A DNA stretch of 64,000 nt from contig NZ_JAQPCG010000001.1 in NCBI RefSeq assembly GCF_028464145.1, positions 434,001 to 498,000 on the forward strand, given 5' to 3'. This stretch comes from Maribacter sp. PR1. Its GTDB lineage: Bacteria; Bacteroidota; Bacteroidia; Flavobacteriales; Flavobacteriaceae. Below the pieces are notes generated by a model. It did no database searches and was not told the DNA's origin. It worked only from the letters and a program-made list of their open reading frames with translations. Of this stretch, positions 8,488 to 18,600 are shown piece after piece. The position numbers and the translations under genes were made by a program. The number at the start of each line of letters is the position of its first letter. The stretch's first letter is position 1.

Positions 8488-9768
8488 TTATTCAAAAAAC
8501 GGTATTCCTTCCGGAGCATATTTTCGCATGGCATCTTCATTGATGTCTACTCCAATACCTGGTTTTTCTGAAACGGTAACAAAACTATCCTTAACCCAGT
8601 CCCCCTCGTCATACGTAACGATTTCCTTAAACATCGGGTCGGTATGGAAATAGGATTGCCATTCCATTAAATGGAAATTGGGCACAGTGACACAAACATG
8701 TGCGCAAGCCATGGCACCCAAGAAAGAAGCAACCATATGCGGTGAGAAGGGAACATAGTACAGATTAGCTAAGTTCGCTATACGTTGACCTTCACCAAGA
8801 CCTCCACATTTTTGAAGGTCTGGCATAATAATATCTACGCCATTGTCCAACAACTGTTTAAATCCATGACCTAGATACACATTTTCTCCTGCAGAAATTG
8901 GAGTACTGGTTTCTTCGGTAAGGGTTTTAAAGGCATCAAAATTTTCAGCAGGAATTGGTTCCTCCAACCAAGTCAGGTTTAAATCTTCCACCTTTTTTGC
9001 AATGGTCTGGGCCGTAACATGATCATATCGCCCATGCATATCAACACAAAGGTCTATTTTTGGGCCAACGGCTTCCCTTACTGCAGCAAGTTGGTCATAC
9101 ATTCTTATGATTTCCCCAGGACTAGCGGTCCAATTATAACGGTCATATTTATCCGGGTCACTGGCATAGTCCAAATCAAACTTCAGTGCGTTAAAGCCCC
9201 AGTTGCTTATGGCATCCTTGGCCGCAGTGGCAAAATCGTCCGGTGACGGGAAACGAACACGATACAAGGCAGTGTCACAATATACCCTTACCTTATCCCT
9301 AAATTTTCCACCTAATAATTTATAAACAGGCAAGTCCAAAGCTTTGCCCGCCAAATCCCATAAAGCAGTTTCTATAGCAGAAAGAACAGCTACGTAAGTA
9401 CCTGACTGCGCACCTCCGAAATGACCTGCACGGCGAATATCTTCAAATATTTTATGAACATTGAACGGACTTTTGTCCCTTAGAAAAAAGCCCATTCTTT
9501 TGACCAGGTGGTAGGTACCGGGTACTGCATCCACCCCCTCTCCACAACCATAAATTCCCTGATTGGTATGTATTTTCACAAACAGACCACTACCACGGCG
9601 AATAAAACCACATTTTACATCCGTAATCTTTAAATCCGAGGGTGCAGAAAGCTTAGGGTTTTTGTCAATAGCCGTTACATACTCGTTACCATAGGTACTT
9701 GAAACCATACCCAAACCGGCACCGGCCATTAGTGATTTTGATATAAAAGATCTTCTTGAATTTTTCAT
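8488..9768 (-). CDS. Tat-exported enolase-superfamily sugar-acid dehydratase, copy 1
   Basis: Mandelate racemase/muconate lactonizing family protein of 426 residues. A Tat signal (NSRRSFISK, Arg5-Arg6) starts the protein. The capping domain covers about 45-165 and the barrel about 170-400. Candidate catalytic residues are Lys196 in LKFDLD, metal ligands Asp243, Glu269 or Glu270 and Glu295, His245 in DMHGR, and Asp317 and His344. The Asp-x-His-Gly-Arg motif is typical of galactonate/gluconate/mannonate-type acid-sugar dehydratases. It lacks the KxK motif of L-fuconate dehydratase. The expected reaction is dehydration of an aldonate or aldarate to a 2-keto-3-deoxy acid. Export is unusual for this family. 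Confidence 0.85.
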   Translation of the reverse strand: MKNSRRSFISKSLMAGAGLGMVSSTYGNEYVTAIDKNPKLSAPSDLKITDVKCGFIRRGSGLFVKIHTNQGIYGCGEGVDAVPGTYHLVKRMGFFLRDKSPFNVHKIFEDIRRAGHFGGAQSGTYVAVLSAIETALWDLAGKALDLPVYKLLGGKFRDKVRVYCDTALYRVRFPSPDDFATAAKDAISNWGFNALKFDLDYASDPDKYDRYNWTASPGEIIRMYDQLAAVREAVGPKIDLCVDMHGRYDHVTAQTIAKKVEDLNLTWLEEPIPAENFDAFKTLTEETSTPISAGENVYLGHGFKQLLDNGVDIIMPDLQKCGGLGEGQRIANLANLYYVPFSPHMVASFLGAMACAHVCVTVPNFHLMEWQSYFHTDPMFKEIVTYDEGDWVKDSFVTVSEKPGIGVDINEDAMRKYAPEGIPFFE

Positions 9769-9809
9769 TGGTTCTTTCGATTATTGTTAATATGATTTAA
9801 TTATTTCCT

Positions 9810-10916
9810 TTAATTAGTTTCCAAAACTTTAGATTCTATCTCCGTGGGCTTTCCGTGCCAATACGAGGCAAGTATAGAACCCGTTATGTTCATCAACGGT
9901 CCGAAAACTGCAGGAGCCAATCCCATAGTAGCAATTTTGCCAAGACTGTTGGCAATACCAGAGGCCAGACCCGCGTTCTGCATACCTACTTCAATGGCAA
10001 TTGTTCTTGAATCCTCTTCCGTCATACGGAACAGTCTGGCATACCAGTATCCCAGTAAATAGCCGAAAAAGTTATGCACAAGCACAAGAACCATTAAAAT
10101 TCCTCCAATTTCCAACAGGCTGTCCCTACCCGCTGCCGTAATTATTGTAATTATTAGACCAATGGCCAGCATGGAAATTAAAGGCATAGCCTTACCTAAC
10201 CATTTGACGCTTTTACCGAATATCCTATTGAAAAGTAGTCCGGCACCAATGGGTATAATTATCATTTTAACGATACTCCACATCATTGCCAGAACATCAA
10301 TCTCAATGAATTCGCCAGCAAATAACTTCATCATTAAAGGTGTTAAAAAAGGTGCGAGTAATGTGGCTAATGAAGTAATAGTAATAGAAAGGGCAACATT
10401 AGCATTGGCCAAAAATGCCATTACATTGGATGCTACACCACTGGGCGAACACCCGATAAGTACAATACCGGCCGCAATTTCAGGTGGAAAATTACTTATT
10501 TGGGCCAAACAATAGCCCACTATAGGCATTACGATCAATTGTGCCGAAACCCCAATAAGAACTCCCTTGGGCGATTGAAATACCGCGGCAAAATCTTTAA
10601 TACTCATTGTAGTTCCCATACCGAACATGATTACCTGTATTAAAGGTATAATCAAAACCGTGTACTTAAAATCACCAAAATTGGTAAAATAGGAAGGGTA
10701 GTATAAAGCTGCGGCAACACCCGCGAAAATCATAGTGGTAAATATTAACCCCTTCATTTTTTCATAGCCATTGAAACCAAGTGCCAATAGTGCAAAGAAA
10801 CCAAGAACAAAGAGTCCGGCTTTGTCTATGTTTCCCGTCAAAATCATACCGATAATTACTAGAAACAAAAGGCCAGCCAAGCCTAAAGAAATTGAATAGA
10901 TATTTAGTTTTCCCAA
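9810..10916 (-). CDS. BASS family sodium symporter (bile acid:Na+ symporter fold)
   Basis: Integral membrane protein of 368 residues with about ten helices, including GMGTTMSIKDFA and the conserved GCSPSGVASNVMAFLANANVALS and EVGMQNAGLASGIA blocks of the BASS family. Family members move organic anions with sodium: bile acids, pyruvate (plant BASS2) and ketopantoate (PanS). In a cluster of exported keto-acid-forming enzymes, pyruvate or a 2-keto-3-deoxy acid is a likely cargo. That is inference. The start is a TTG at 10916, 11 bp after the NTF2-like gene; an in-frame Met at residue 24 would cut the first helix. Confidence 0.85.
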   Translation of the reverse strand: MGKLNIYSISLGLAGLLFLVIIGMILTGNIDKAGLFVLGFFALLALGFNGYEKMKGLIFTTMIFAGVAAALYYPSYFTNFGDFKYTVLIIPLIQVIMFGMGTTMSIKDFAAVFQSPKGVLIGVSAQLIVMPIVGYCLAQISNFPPEIAAGIVLIGCSPSGVASNVMAFLANANVALSITITSLATLLAPFLTPLMMKLFAGEFIEIDVLAMMWSIVKMIIIPIGAGLLFNRIFGKSVKWLGKAMPLISMLAIGLIITIITAAGRDSLLEIGGILMVLVLVHNFFGYLLGYWYARLFRMTEEDSRTIAIEVGMQNAGLASGIANSLGKIATMGLAPAVFGPLMNITGSILASYWHGKPTEIESKVLETN

Positions 10917-10927
10917 GAGTATACGGT

Positions 10928-11395
10928 TTAAAGTTTATATGCTTGTCTTGCCAATAATTTCCATCGACCTTCTTTTTTAAAAATCAAAAGACAGCCAATC
11001 CGAACATCTGCCGGCTTACCATTGTTTGTTCCTTTAGCAACGAAAATATGCCTAACAACACCCACTTTATCAACGATAGAAATGGTTTGATCCATAGGCG
11101 TAATTTCCGTAAACTGGAATGCCCCGTTCAGTACGCCATCTACATATTCAGCCTTATTTTCTATAGTACCACTAGAATGGCCATAGGTTAATTTATCCAT
11201 TGTCAGGTCCTGCAATATGGTTTTATCCTTATCTACCATTGCCTTATATAGTTCTGTGACCGAATTCTCTATTTTGGCAACATTTTTATCATTGCTTTGT
11301 GCTGATAAAGACAAAAAACAGGAGATGCTGACCAAGGTAATCAGTACTACTATTCTTATTGGCTTTGGTAACTTAATGGATTTCTTATTGTTCAT
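10928..11395 (-). CDS. Secreted NTF2-like (DUF4440/SnoaL) protein
   Basis: Small 155-residue protein with an N-terminal hydrophobic segment (residues 14-32, ending SLSAQS), so exported or membrane-anchored. The remainder matches the cone-shaped NTF2-like fold: an early helix (VTELYKAMVDKD), then a sheet ending RWKLLARQAYKL. Such proteins act as isomerases, dehydratases or simple binding proteins, and no diagnostic catalytic residue is obvious. It lies 19 bp downstream of RraA-like copy 2 and 11 bp before the BASS transporter, so it is part of the same train. Confidence 0.7.
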   Translation of the reverse strand: MNNKKSIKLPKPIRIVVLITLVSISCFLSLSAQSNDKNVAKIENSVTELYKAMVDKDKTILQDLTMDKLTYGHSSGTIENKAEYVDGVLNGAFQFTEITPMDQTISIVDKVGVVRHIFVAKGTNNGKPADVRIGCLLIFKKEGRWKLLARQAYKL

Positions 11396-11414
11396 TTTTT
11401 AATCGTATTGATTA

Positions 11415-12353
11415 TTAATTATTTTTAGATGCCATATAATCGTTTAGTTCCTTTCTGGTCATGGGCAGTTTGCTATCTGGATAGGATTTTAACCATTTTT
11501 CAAAATCAGCATTGATCTCATCGGTCCATCGAGTATCGATTTGGCCTGCTGTATATTTTTTTTCACGTAATCTTTGGAATCCAAAAAGGTCCCTTAAACC
11601 AACGATTTCCGAAGAAAGCACCAATTCGGAGGCCAAGTATGACGGTATAAAGACTGTACCATGTCTGTTTGCCAAGACCACATCTCCCGGCAATACCGTA
11701 GCCCTACCGATTCTAATGGGTACATTGATGTCCGTTAGCATTTGCTCTTGCAGATAAGATGGGTCGGCCCCTTTGTGCCATCCATTGAAACCTTCAATAT
11801 CCAAAAGCCCGGCTACATCCCTAACTCCGCCATCAAATATGACCCCGTTCTTGGAATTGGTATAAATGGCATTTCCCAAATTGGATCCTATTAATGTACC
11901 ATCAACAATTCTTCCGTAGCCATCTGCAACGTATACATCCCCTGGAACCAATTGTTGGATCGGCCATGAATTACTTCCGCCTATGGTATCCCTATTTTCT
12001 TTGGCTCCCTTTAATTTTATTAATTTTTGATAGTCGGGTCTTAATGGCATGTATTGTGCTGTTACTACTCGCCCAGTCATAACACTATCTGGGTGTATAA
12101 TTTCCCATTCCCCTTCATACTGATTATTGTACCCTTTTCTTCGTAGGTATCCCCATGCTTCTTCTATCTGAATATTTTTCATTCTTTTCAAAAGGGCATC
12201 CGAGACTTTGGGCCTCCCATCCTTGAAGCGCTCTCCTTTCCATTCTGAGGTGAGTTCCTTAATATATTCGGCTGAGCCCGTTACCCCCTGGGAGATACCC
12301 TCATACCCGAGAACTAAGCAGATTAGGGCAATTCCTATCCTTAAATTTTTCAT
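11415..12353 (-). CDS. Secreted RraA-like aldolase, copy 2
   Basis: 312-residue paralogue of the protein at 7525-8460, with a Sec signal peptide (cleavage near residue 21, GISQG). It has GSNLGNAIY followed by FDGGVRD with Arg178-Asp179, the pair used by HMG/CHA-type aldolases for pyruvate and metal. It shares the opening GERFKDGRPKVSDALLxRM block and the C-terminal TAGQIDTRW block with copy 1, but the two clearly differ in sequence, so this is an old duplication or two acquisitions. It sits 200 bp downstream of enolase copy 2, the gap holding a hairpin and a short tandem repeat. Confidence 0.8.
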   Translation of the reverse strand: MKNLRIGIALICLVLGYEGISQGVTGSAEYIKELTSEWKGERFKDGRPKVSDALLKRMKNIQIEEAWGYLRRKGYNNQYEGEWEIIHPDSVMTGRVVTAQYMPLRPDYQKLIKLKGAKENRDTIGGSNSWPIQQLVPGDVYVADGYGRIVDGTLIGSNLGNAIYTNSKNGVIFDGGVRDVAGLLDIEGFNGWHKGADPSYLQEQMLTDINVPIRIGRATVLPGDVVLANRHGTVFIPSYLASELVLSSEIVGLRDLFGFQRLREKKYTAGQIDTRWTDEINADFEKWLKSYPDSKLPMTRKELNDYMASKNN

Positions 12354-12417
12354 TTTTGGTTCTATTAAAGCTTTTGTTGTTTAAATTTTTTAAAAATTTA
12401 GCCAATAATATTAAGTA

Positions 12418-12458
12418 AGGCAAGGAACTCCCTCATTATTAAGGGAGTTCACATGCCT
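12418..12458 (-). terminator. Hairpin after enolase copy 2, possible attenuator
   Basis: Inverted repeat with arms GAACTCCCT/AGGGAGTTC (12425-12433 and 12442-12450) extended by an outer AGGCA/TGCCT pair. On the minus strand it follows the enolase stop by about 95 bases. It is not followed by a clean T run, so it may be a partial terminator or an mRNA stabilising element inside the train. Confidence 0.5.
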
Positions 12459-12481
12459 AACTCAAACTAACTCAAACTAAC
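12457..12481. repeat. Tandem CTAACTCAAA repeat (2.5 units)
   Basis: Two full copies and half of a third copy of the 10-base unit CTAACTCAAA lie directly beside the hairpin at 12418-12458. On the transcribed minus strand it reads as repeated GAGTTAG/TTTGAGTTAG just before the hairpin. A second occurrence with the same arrangement is at 44705-44724. Confidence 0.7.
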
Positions 12482-12553
12482 ATAAAATCTTGCTTCCAAA
12501 AACACGTTCAAATATTCATATTTTAAACACTTAAATGTGTCTGGAAAATCTTA

Positions 12554-14053
12554 TTAACTATACGTTCTATCATGTGATCTTAATTCGTTCCATTCTTCGG
12601 TAGATTTAAAGAAAGTCTTATCCGAAGGATGCAAATGGGCTTTGACCACTTCTTCATCCAACTCGATTCCTAAACCTGGAGCGATTAGTGGTACGGTGGC
12701 AAAACCTTTATCAATCATTTTGTAACCTCCGACCGTTTTCACTAAACTTTCCCACCAAGGCACATCGACAGAGTGATGCTCCAAGGCCAAAAAGTTTTGG
12801 GTAGCCGCAGCACAATGTACATTGGCCATAAAAGAAACCGGAGTACCCGCCTGGTGCATCGCCATGGCGATACCGTACTCTTCCGCATAGTCACCAATCC
12901 GCTTCGTTTCCAAAAGCCCTCCGGAGGAGGCTAAATCGGGATGAACGATATCCACAGCACGCTGCTCAATCAAAGGTTTGAAATCTTTTAGTAGATAAAT
13001 ATCTTCCCCTGTGGTCGTTGGTGTCTCTATAGAATTCGTAATCGTCTTCCATTGCTCAGTATATTGCCAAGGAACCATATCCTCAAACCAGGCCAAGCGA
13101 TATTTTTCCAAAGCCTCGGCGAGGCGGATATTGTTGTTCAAATCAAAATGGCCATAATGATCTGTGGAGATGGGGATTTCATAACCGACCATATTGCGAA
13201 CATCCTCCACCACTTGCTGTAATTCTTCCAGACCTTTATCCGTAATTTGAATTTGGGTAAAAGGATGCATGGTATTCCCATAACTCATAAAATTTCGCCG
13301 GTCCCCCCATTGGTTCAAATTTCCCTTTTCATCTTCCCAAAATTTACCATTTACTACCGTGCCCGGCTTACCTTTTAGTTCGCCTATGGAAACATCCATT
13401 TTTAGCCAAGTGTAACCTTGCTCATTTACCCTGAAGTCAATTAATCTTTTTTGTTCTTCTGGAGACGATGCTTCTGGAGTATCCGCGTATAACCTAACCT
13501 TATCCCTATATCTACCTCCCAGCAATTGCCAAGCCGGAACATTATAAGCCTTCCCACATATATCCCATAGCGCCATTTCAACAGCACAAACACCGCCTGC
13601 TTGTCGAGCAGGTCCGCCAAATTGTTTAATGCTTTTGAATATCTTTTCTACATTACAAGGATTTTTGCCTAAAATGCGGCTCTTGAGAAACAGGGCATAC
13701 CGAACATCCGCTGCGTCCCTTACCTCTCCAAGACCATAAATACCTTGATTGGTCTCGATTTTAATAATGGCCGTACCCCCCATAACATTGGTCAAGGCAT
13801 AGCGCATATCGGTAATCTTCAACTCTGAAGGGGCGGACATTCTACTTACCTTGGAAGTTGTTTGGGCTATGGTATCCTCTATACCAAGACCCATCATTCC
13901 GGTCATGGCAATACCTCCCAAGGCCGTCTTCTTTAAGAAGTTTCTTCTTTCGTCCGTGGTTTTAGGGTTTTCCACTTCTTTACGTCTAAGCGCCAAGAAA
14001 GTTTCTTCCTCCTTTTTAAATTTCGATATTAGTTTTTGCAGTGTGTTTTCCAT
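12554..14053 (-). CDS. Tat-exported enolase-superfamily dehydratase, copy 2
   Basis: 499-residue mandelate racemase/MLE family protein. An unusually long hydrophilic N-terminus (about 35 residues) precedes the twin-arginine signal DERRNFLKK (Arg36-Arg37) and a hydrophobic stretch. Candidate active-site residues are Lys218 (LKMD), Asp298-His299 (TDHYGHF), Glu324 (WFED), Glu350 (TGED), Asp373 (HPDL) and His400 (MHQAG). The family fold is clear. The first-ligand motif differs from copy 1 (DHYGH against DMHGR), so a different acid sugar is likely. There is a roughly 35-residue insert around 225-260. It starts 61 bp after SusD1 and is the first catabolic gene of the ECF-linked train. Confidence 0.85.
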   Translation of the reverse strand: MENTLQKLISKFKKEEETFLALRRKEVENPKTTDERRNFLKKTALGGIAMTGMMGLGIEDTIAQTTSKVSRMSAPSELKITDMRYALTNVMGGTAIIKIETNQGIYGLGEVRDAADVRYALFLKSRILGKNPCNVEKIFKSIKQFGGPARQAGGVCAVEMALWDICGKAYNVPAWQLLGGRYRDKVRLYADTPEASSPEEQKRLIDFRVNEQGYTWLKMDVSIGELKGKPGTVVNGKFWEDEKGNLNQWGDRRNFMSYGNTMHPFTQIQITDKGLEELQQVVEDVRNMVGYEIPISTDHYGHFDLNNNIRLAEALEKYRLAWFEDMVPWQYTEQWKTITNSIETPTTTGEDIYLLKDFKPLIEQRAVDIVHPDLASSGGLLETKRIGDYAEEYGIAMAMHQAGTPVSFMANVHCAAATQNFLALEHHSVDVPWWESLVKTVGGYKMIDKGFATVPLIAPGLGIELDEEVVKAHLHPSDKTFFKSTEEWNELRSHDRTYS

Positions 14054-14114
14054 TATAATTTAATTAGGGATTTCAAGTATTTAGCTCATAAATTATCCCA
14101 TTAAATTAATTCTT

Positions 14115-15680
14115 TTATTCCACATCCCAGAATACCCTGGAAACCAGATTGTCTCCCCCTATAGCAGAGACTGCTGCAGTGTAACTATCTGAGTTGGCAG
14201 AACCCTCACGATCGGGGTACGTCATTCTGTGCACATAACCATCTCCACCGTTTGCAAGTAAATTATCATTAAAGTCATTACGAGCTAAATCAGGGAATCC
14301 ACTTCTTCTAACATTGGCAAAGGCTTCGGTTCCATTACGAAAGTTAGTCAACCAATATTGAGTATTTATAAGTTCCAAAGCATTGGAAGCATCATAGGTA
14401 ACTTCAGGTTCGGCTAAATAAGCATCTACTTCAGACGTTGGTATGGGCTCCGTATTGGGGTATAACGAATAAATATCCATATTGGCCCTGATACCTTCCT
14501 CATAATACGCTTGGGCACCCCCAGAGATCCAACCTCTAAAGGCAGCTTCTGCCAGTAACAAGGATGTCTGCCCAAAGGTTACATAAAATGCCGGTGCCGC
14601 AGGGGATGCAGCTGCGAATACATTAATCTGACTATAGTCAAGACCAGTTCCTTTGGGCCCTCTGTACCCAAGGGATGTGTCCGATAATTGCAAATCTGAA
14701 ACACCAATTGGAACACCAAATTGATTGTCCAAATTGGTATTTGGATTCGTTTCGTTGGCCACTGCCCCCGGATCTTCAAATGTGGCAATCATATATTTGC
14801 CTCTTGGATCATTAGTTGACTTCAATTGGTCAACTAAAGGCTCCGCAGCATAATTGAAAAACGAAAAATTACGGAGCTGATTATTGTCTCCCCAGGTATA
14901 AACGTTACCATCATATTTGACATATGCATTATCGGCATTTGATGTCATAACTCCTCCGGAGAACGCTTCGGATACAATGGATTCTGCCCTGGATGGATTA
15001 ACTTTTGAATATCGCATACCCAGTCTCAACAATAAAGAATTTCCAAGTTTTCTCCATTTTTCAACTTGTGCCGAAGCAGAGTTTGTAGGTTGACTACCAT
15101 TGCTTCCATAAAAAAGATCATCCGAAACGAAATCACCACTGGCATTAAGAGATGCAACCGCACTTGTTATCTCATTGTACAAATCATCATAAATGTCCTC
15201 ATCATCATCATAAGATGGAAAGTAAATGATATCACTGACCGCCTTTCCAGCCTCTGAATAAGGCACGTCGCCATAAGTATCCACGACCCCCATGAAAACT
15301 TGGGCCTTCCAAATTCGAATCATACTTAATAAGTTGACACGGTCAGTATCCTCACCGAGCAAATTTGTAGCCTGTACCAAGTTTCGTATTACAGAAGGGT
15401 ATGAATCATTCCATTTGGGATTGTTCACCCCATCAATGTCCTCATTAAAGTTAAAACCCAGAGTAGCTCCCTGATTGTAAGGAATTACAAAATGTTGTAC
15501 AATGGTATGTTCCGCTGCCCAAGTTCCTAAATGACTTCTTTGTGCTCCCGCAAACAACAGTGCCGGATCTACCTCATTAACTGCATAAGGATTAGTATTC
15601 ACTTCCACAAAATCTTCGTCGCACCCTTGAAAAATGAGGCAGACTAAAACTATGGATAATATATGTTGTATCGTTTTCAT
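14115..15680 (-). CDS. SusD/RagB-like outer membrane lipoprotein 1
   Basis: Glycan- or ligand-binding surface lipoprotein, 521 residues, partner of the SusC at 15685-19248. The start is ATG at 15680, giving a short lipoprotein signal with Cys in LIFQGCDEDF and acidic residues after the Cys, as in surface-exported Bacteroidota lipoproteins. An upstream in-frame Met would overlap SusC and has no signal character, so I reject it. The sequence resembles the SusD-like_2 group: PALLFAGAQRSHLGTWAAEHT near the start, then WKAQVFMG and TPR-type helices. It lies 4 bp downstream of SusC1. Confidence 0.9.
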   Translation of the reverse strand: MKTIQHILSIVLVCLIFQGCDEDFVEVNTNPYAVNEVDPALLFAGAQRSHLGTWAAEHTIVQHFVIPYNQGATLGFNFNEDIDGVNNPKWNDSYPSVIRNLVQATNLLGEDTDRVNLLSMIRIWKAQVFMGVVDTYGDVPYSEAGKAVSDIIYFPSYDDDEDIYDDLYNEITSAVASLNASGDFVSDDLFYGSNGSQPTNSASAQVEKWRKLGNSLLLRLGMRYSKVNPSRAESIVSEAFSGGVMTSNADNAYVKYDGNVYTWGDNNQLRNFSFFNYAAEPLVDQLKSTNDPRGKYMIATFEDPGAVANETNPNTNLDNQFGVPIGVSDLQLSDTSLGYRGPKGTGLDYSQINVFAAASPAAPAFYVTFGQTSLLLAEAAFRGWISGGAQAYYEEGIRANMDIYSLYPNTEPIPTSEVDAYLAEPEVTYDASNALELINTQYWLTNFRNGTEAFANVRRSGFPDLARNDFNDNLLANGGDGYVHRMTYPDREGSANSDSYTAAVSAIGGDNLVSRVFWDVE

Positions 15681-15684
15681 GGTT

Positions 15685-18600
15685 CTAGAATTTAACATTA
15701 AGACTAAAATTAAAATTACGGGTGGTAGGCAGCGCTGAATTTTCATAACCGGCCCTAAAATCACCCGAGGACTGAATAGCTTCAGGATCAAGCCCTGGAA
15801 TATCCTTATAAAGAATAGCTACATTTCTACAAGAAGCAGATAAAGTCAATCCCTTTACAAACTTCAAATCCGCCATATTGCTAACAATATCCGTAAGGTC
15901 ATAGGATAATGAAATACTTCTCAACTTGATAAAATCAGATTTAAAGGTAAATGGATCTCCAATTTGAAGGTTACGGTAATCCGCATAAAAAGATTGCAAA
16001 TTGCTTACCGCGGTGGTATTGGTCTGTCCATTACTTTCATATACACTATTAGGTACAATTACACCATTTTCTCCCTCTCTACGACCTTCAAGGGAAAACT
16101 GGGAATGTCCTTGCCTTGTCATGTTCAAATGCGTGGATGATAACATGGTACCACCAAACCTATAATCAATCAAAAAGCTGAAATTAAGGTTTTTATAGGA
16201 AAAGTTGTTATTCCAACCCCCTACATGTTTTGGTATGGAAGAACCAACGGGCAAAAATCCATTTGTGTTTTCAGCTCCGGGCGTATCACCGTTTGTAGCC
16301 AATAATCTACCATCATCGTTCACTAGAATCTGACCACTGTCATTTCTTCTATACGTTCTGGTATATAGTTGGTTCATTGGCAATCCTTCCGTATATCTTA
16401 GCTCTCCAAGAAACTCGTTTCCGGTTCCGTTAAAGAAAATCAATAAAAGTGTACCACTATCATTTCCAACATCCAATACTTCCGTAGAAAGATATGCGTT
16501 GTTCCATGTACTTGACCACCTGAAATCATCGGTCTGTATGGGCACCACTTCTACCAAAGTTTCCAATCCACGATTCCTCAGGGATCCCAAGTTTTGCTTT
16601 GAATTATCATAACCTGATGCGTTTGATAATGTTACATCCAGTACTTGATCGGTGGTCACCTTATCAAAAGCCGCTATATCAAAGCGGAGGCGACTGTTAA
16701 ACATCCGCATTTCCAAACCAATTTCTTTCTCCGTAACCGTAAAAGGTCGTAAAAGTGGATTTGGGGCAAAATTACCTGCTACCCCTGCAGTGGTCTGGCC
16801 ATTAAATGGTGGGTTAATATTGTAATTCAATATGCCCTCATAGGTCCCCACACCATTGGCACTACCTACTTCTGCCCAAGAACCTCTTAATTTACCATAA
16901 GTCAACCAACTTTGTTCTTTCATCAATTCAGAAAAGATAAGACTACCGGAAACAGAAGGATAGAATACACTGTTGTCCTCTGGATTTAGCACCGAGAACC
17001 AATCTTGTCTACCCGTAAAGTTTAGATATAAAAGATTGTCATATCCAAATTCAGCCAATCCGTAAAGAGAATTGATTCTGAACGTGCTAAACTGGTAGGG
17101 TTGAAAAGCGGCTTCGTCAGTTTCGAAACTTGTTCCGTTTTTTATTGAATATAAATCAGGTACTACAAATAATCTTGAATATTGGGCATTTCTTTGAAAT
17201 TGAGAACGCCAAGTATTCCCTCCAAAACTTGCATCAACTGAAAACTTTCCAAATTCCTTGTTTGCACCTATTAAGAAATCAGCGTTTACATCACGCGTTT
17301 GGGTCTGTTGAATGTCATAACGACCTCTATAAAACCCAGTATCACCTTCTAGTGTTGTTGTAGCCCCAGCACCGTTAAGCTCATTCCACTCCGTAAAATT
17401 GGTAGCATAATCGTAGTTATACCGTCCTTGAAGGTAAAGCCAGTCCGTAAATTGATATCTTAGAGTAGCCGTACCCAACAAACGGTTCCTATTATCATTG
17501 AAAAATTGATTTTTTTGTAATTGGTAATAGGGATTGTTGATAGTTCCTAAAAATCCGTTGGTACGCAATTCTGCACCTGTAACAGGGTCAATAGCATTTT
17601 CTCGGTATGCCTCTATAGGAGTAGAGATAGCCAGTCTATTGAAAAAACCTACGGCACCGGGACCTTGTGTACCAATCTGTGGTGGATTGATATTCTCCTC
17701 GTTAGTATAGTTAACGTTTAAAAGCATGTTCAGCTTTTCTGTAACATTATAATTTATACCTACATTAAATATACGTTTCTCATATTCATTAGCCGGTTGA
17801 ATCCCCTTAGCGGAAGTATTCGCAAACGAAGCACGGAAACTTCCTTTCTCATTACCTCCAGAAAACCCAACGGTATTGGTTAGGTTTGTTCCAGTTCTTA
17901 AGAAATCGTAGAGTTGATATGGGTTTGGCGAGTAAGGTCTAGACACACCATCAAAATTGACAGTGGGTGCTCCATCAAATCTTTCGCCAAAACTAAACTG
18001 TCCCGTACCTTGGGCCTCTCCCTGTGTCTGTGGCCGAATTCCACCAGTTCCCTGACCATATTCCGTTTGTCTTATTTCATCTAAGAAATTCAACGCATGC
18101 GAAGTAGTAATGCTTGATGTGAAATCTACACCAATACCTTGGTTTAAGGTACCTGTTTTTGTTGTTATGATTACCGCACCATTAGCTGCCCTTGCACCAT
18201 AAATAGCGGCGGCAGTAGCCCCCTTAAGTACGGTCATACTTTCAATATCATCTGGATTAAGATTCTGAAGGTTATCCCCTAGATCTCGTTGATTATCACG
18301 ACCATTGGCCCCTCTAGCACCTTGATCTATAGGAAGACCGTTGATTACAAATAATGGTGAATTGCTTGCTCCTGCAAACGCAGATTGACCACGCAAACGA
18401 ATTTGAACACTGGCACCAGCTCCTGCTGATGGAGGGCTAATATTTAAGCCCGCAACCTTACCTTGCAAGGACTCCATAGCATTTACCGTTCTGGTTTTAG
18501 TAAGCTCCTCTGTATCTACCGAGGTGACCGCATATCCCAGTTTTTTGGCATCTCTTTTAATACCTAGACCAGTTACGACCACTTCGTCCAAGCCCTCGAA

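Noticed and set aside
8488..9768. Reading this enolase as the missing L-fuconate dehydratase
   Set aside because: It carries LKFD and DMHGR rather than the KxK motif and has a Tat signal, while the fucose enzymes here are cytoplasmic.
15681..15791. Upstream extension of SusD1 into SusC1
   Set aside because: It overlaps SusC1 and removes the lipoprotein signal from the N-terminus; the ATG at 15680 fits.
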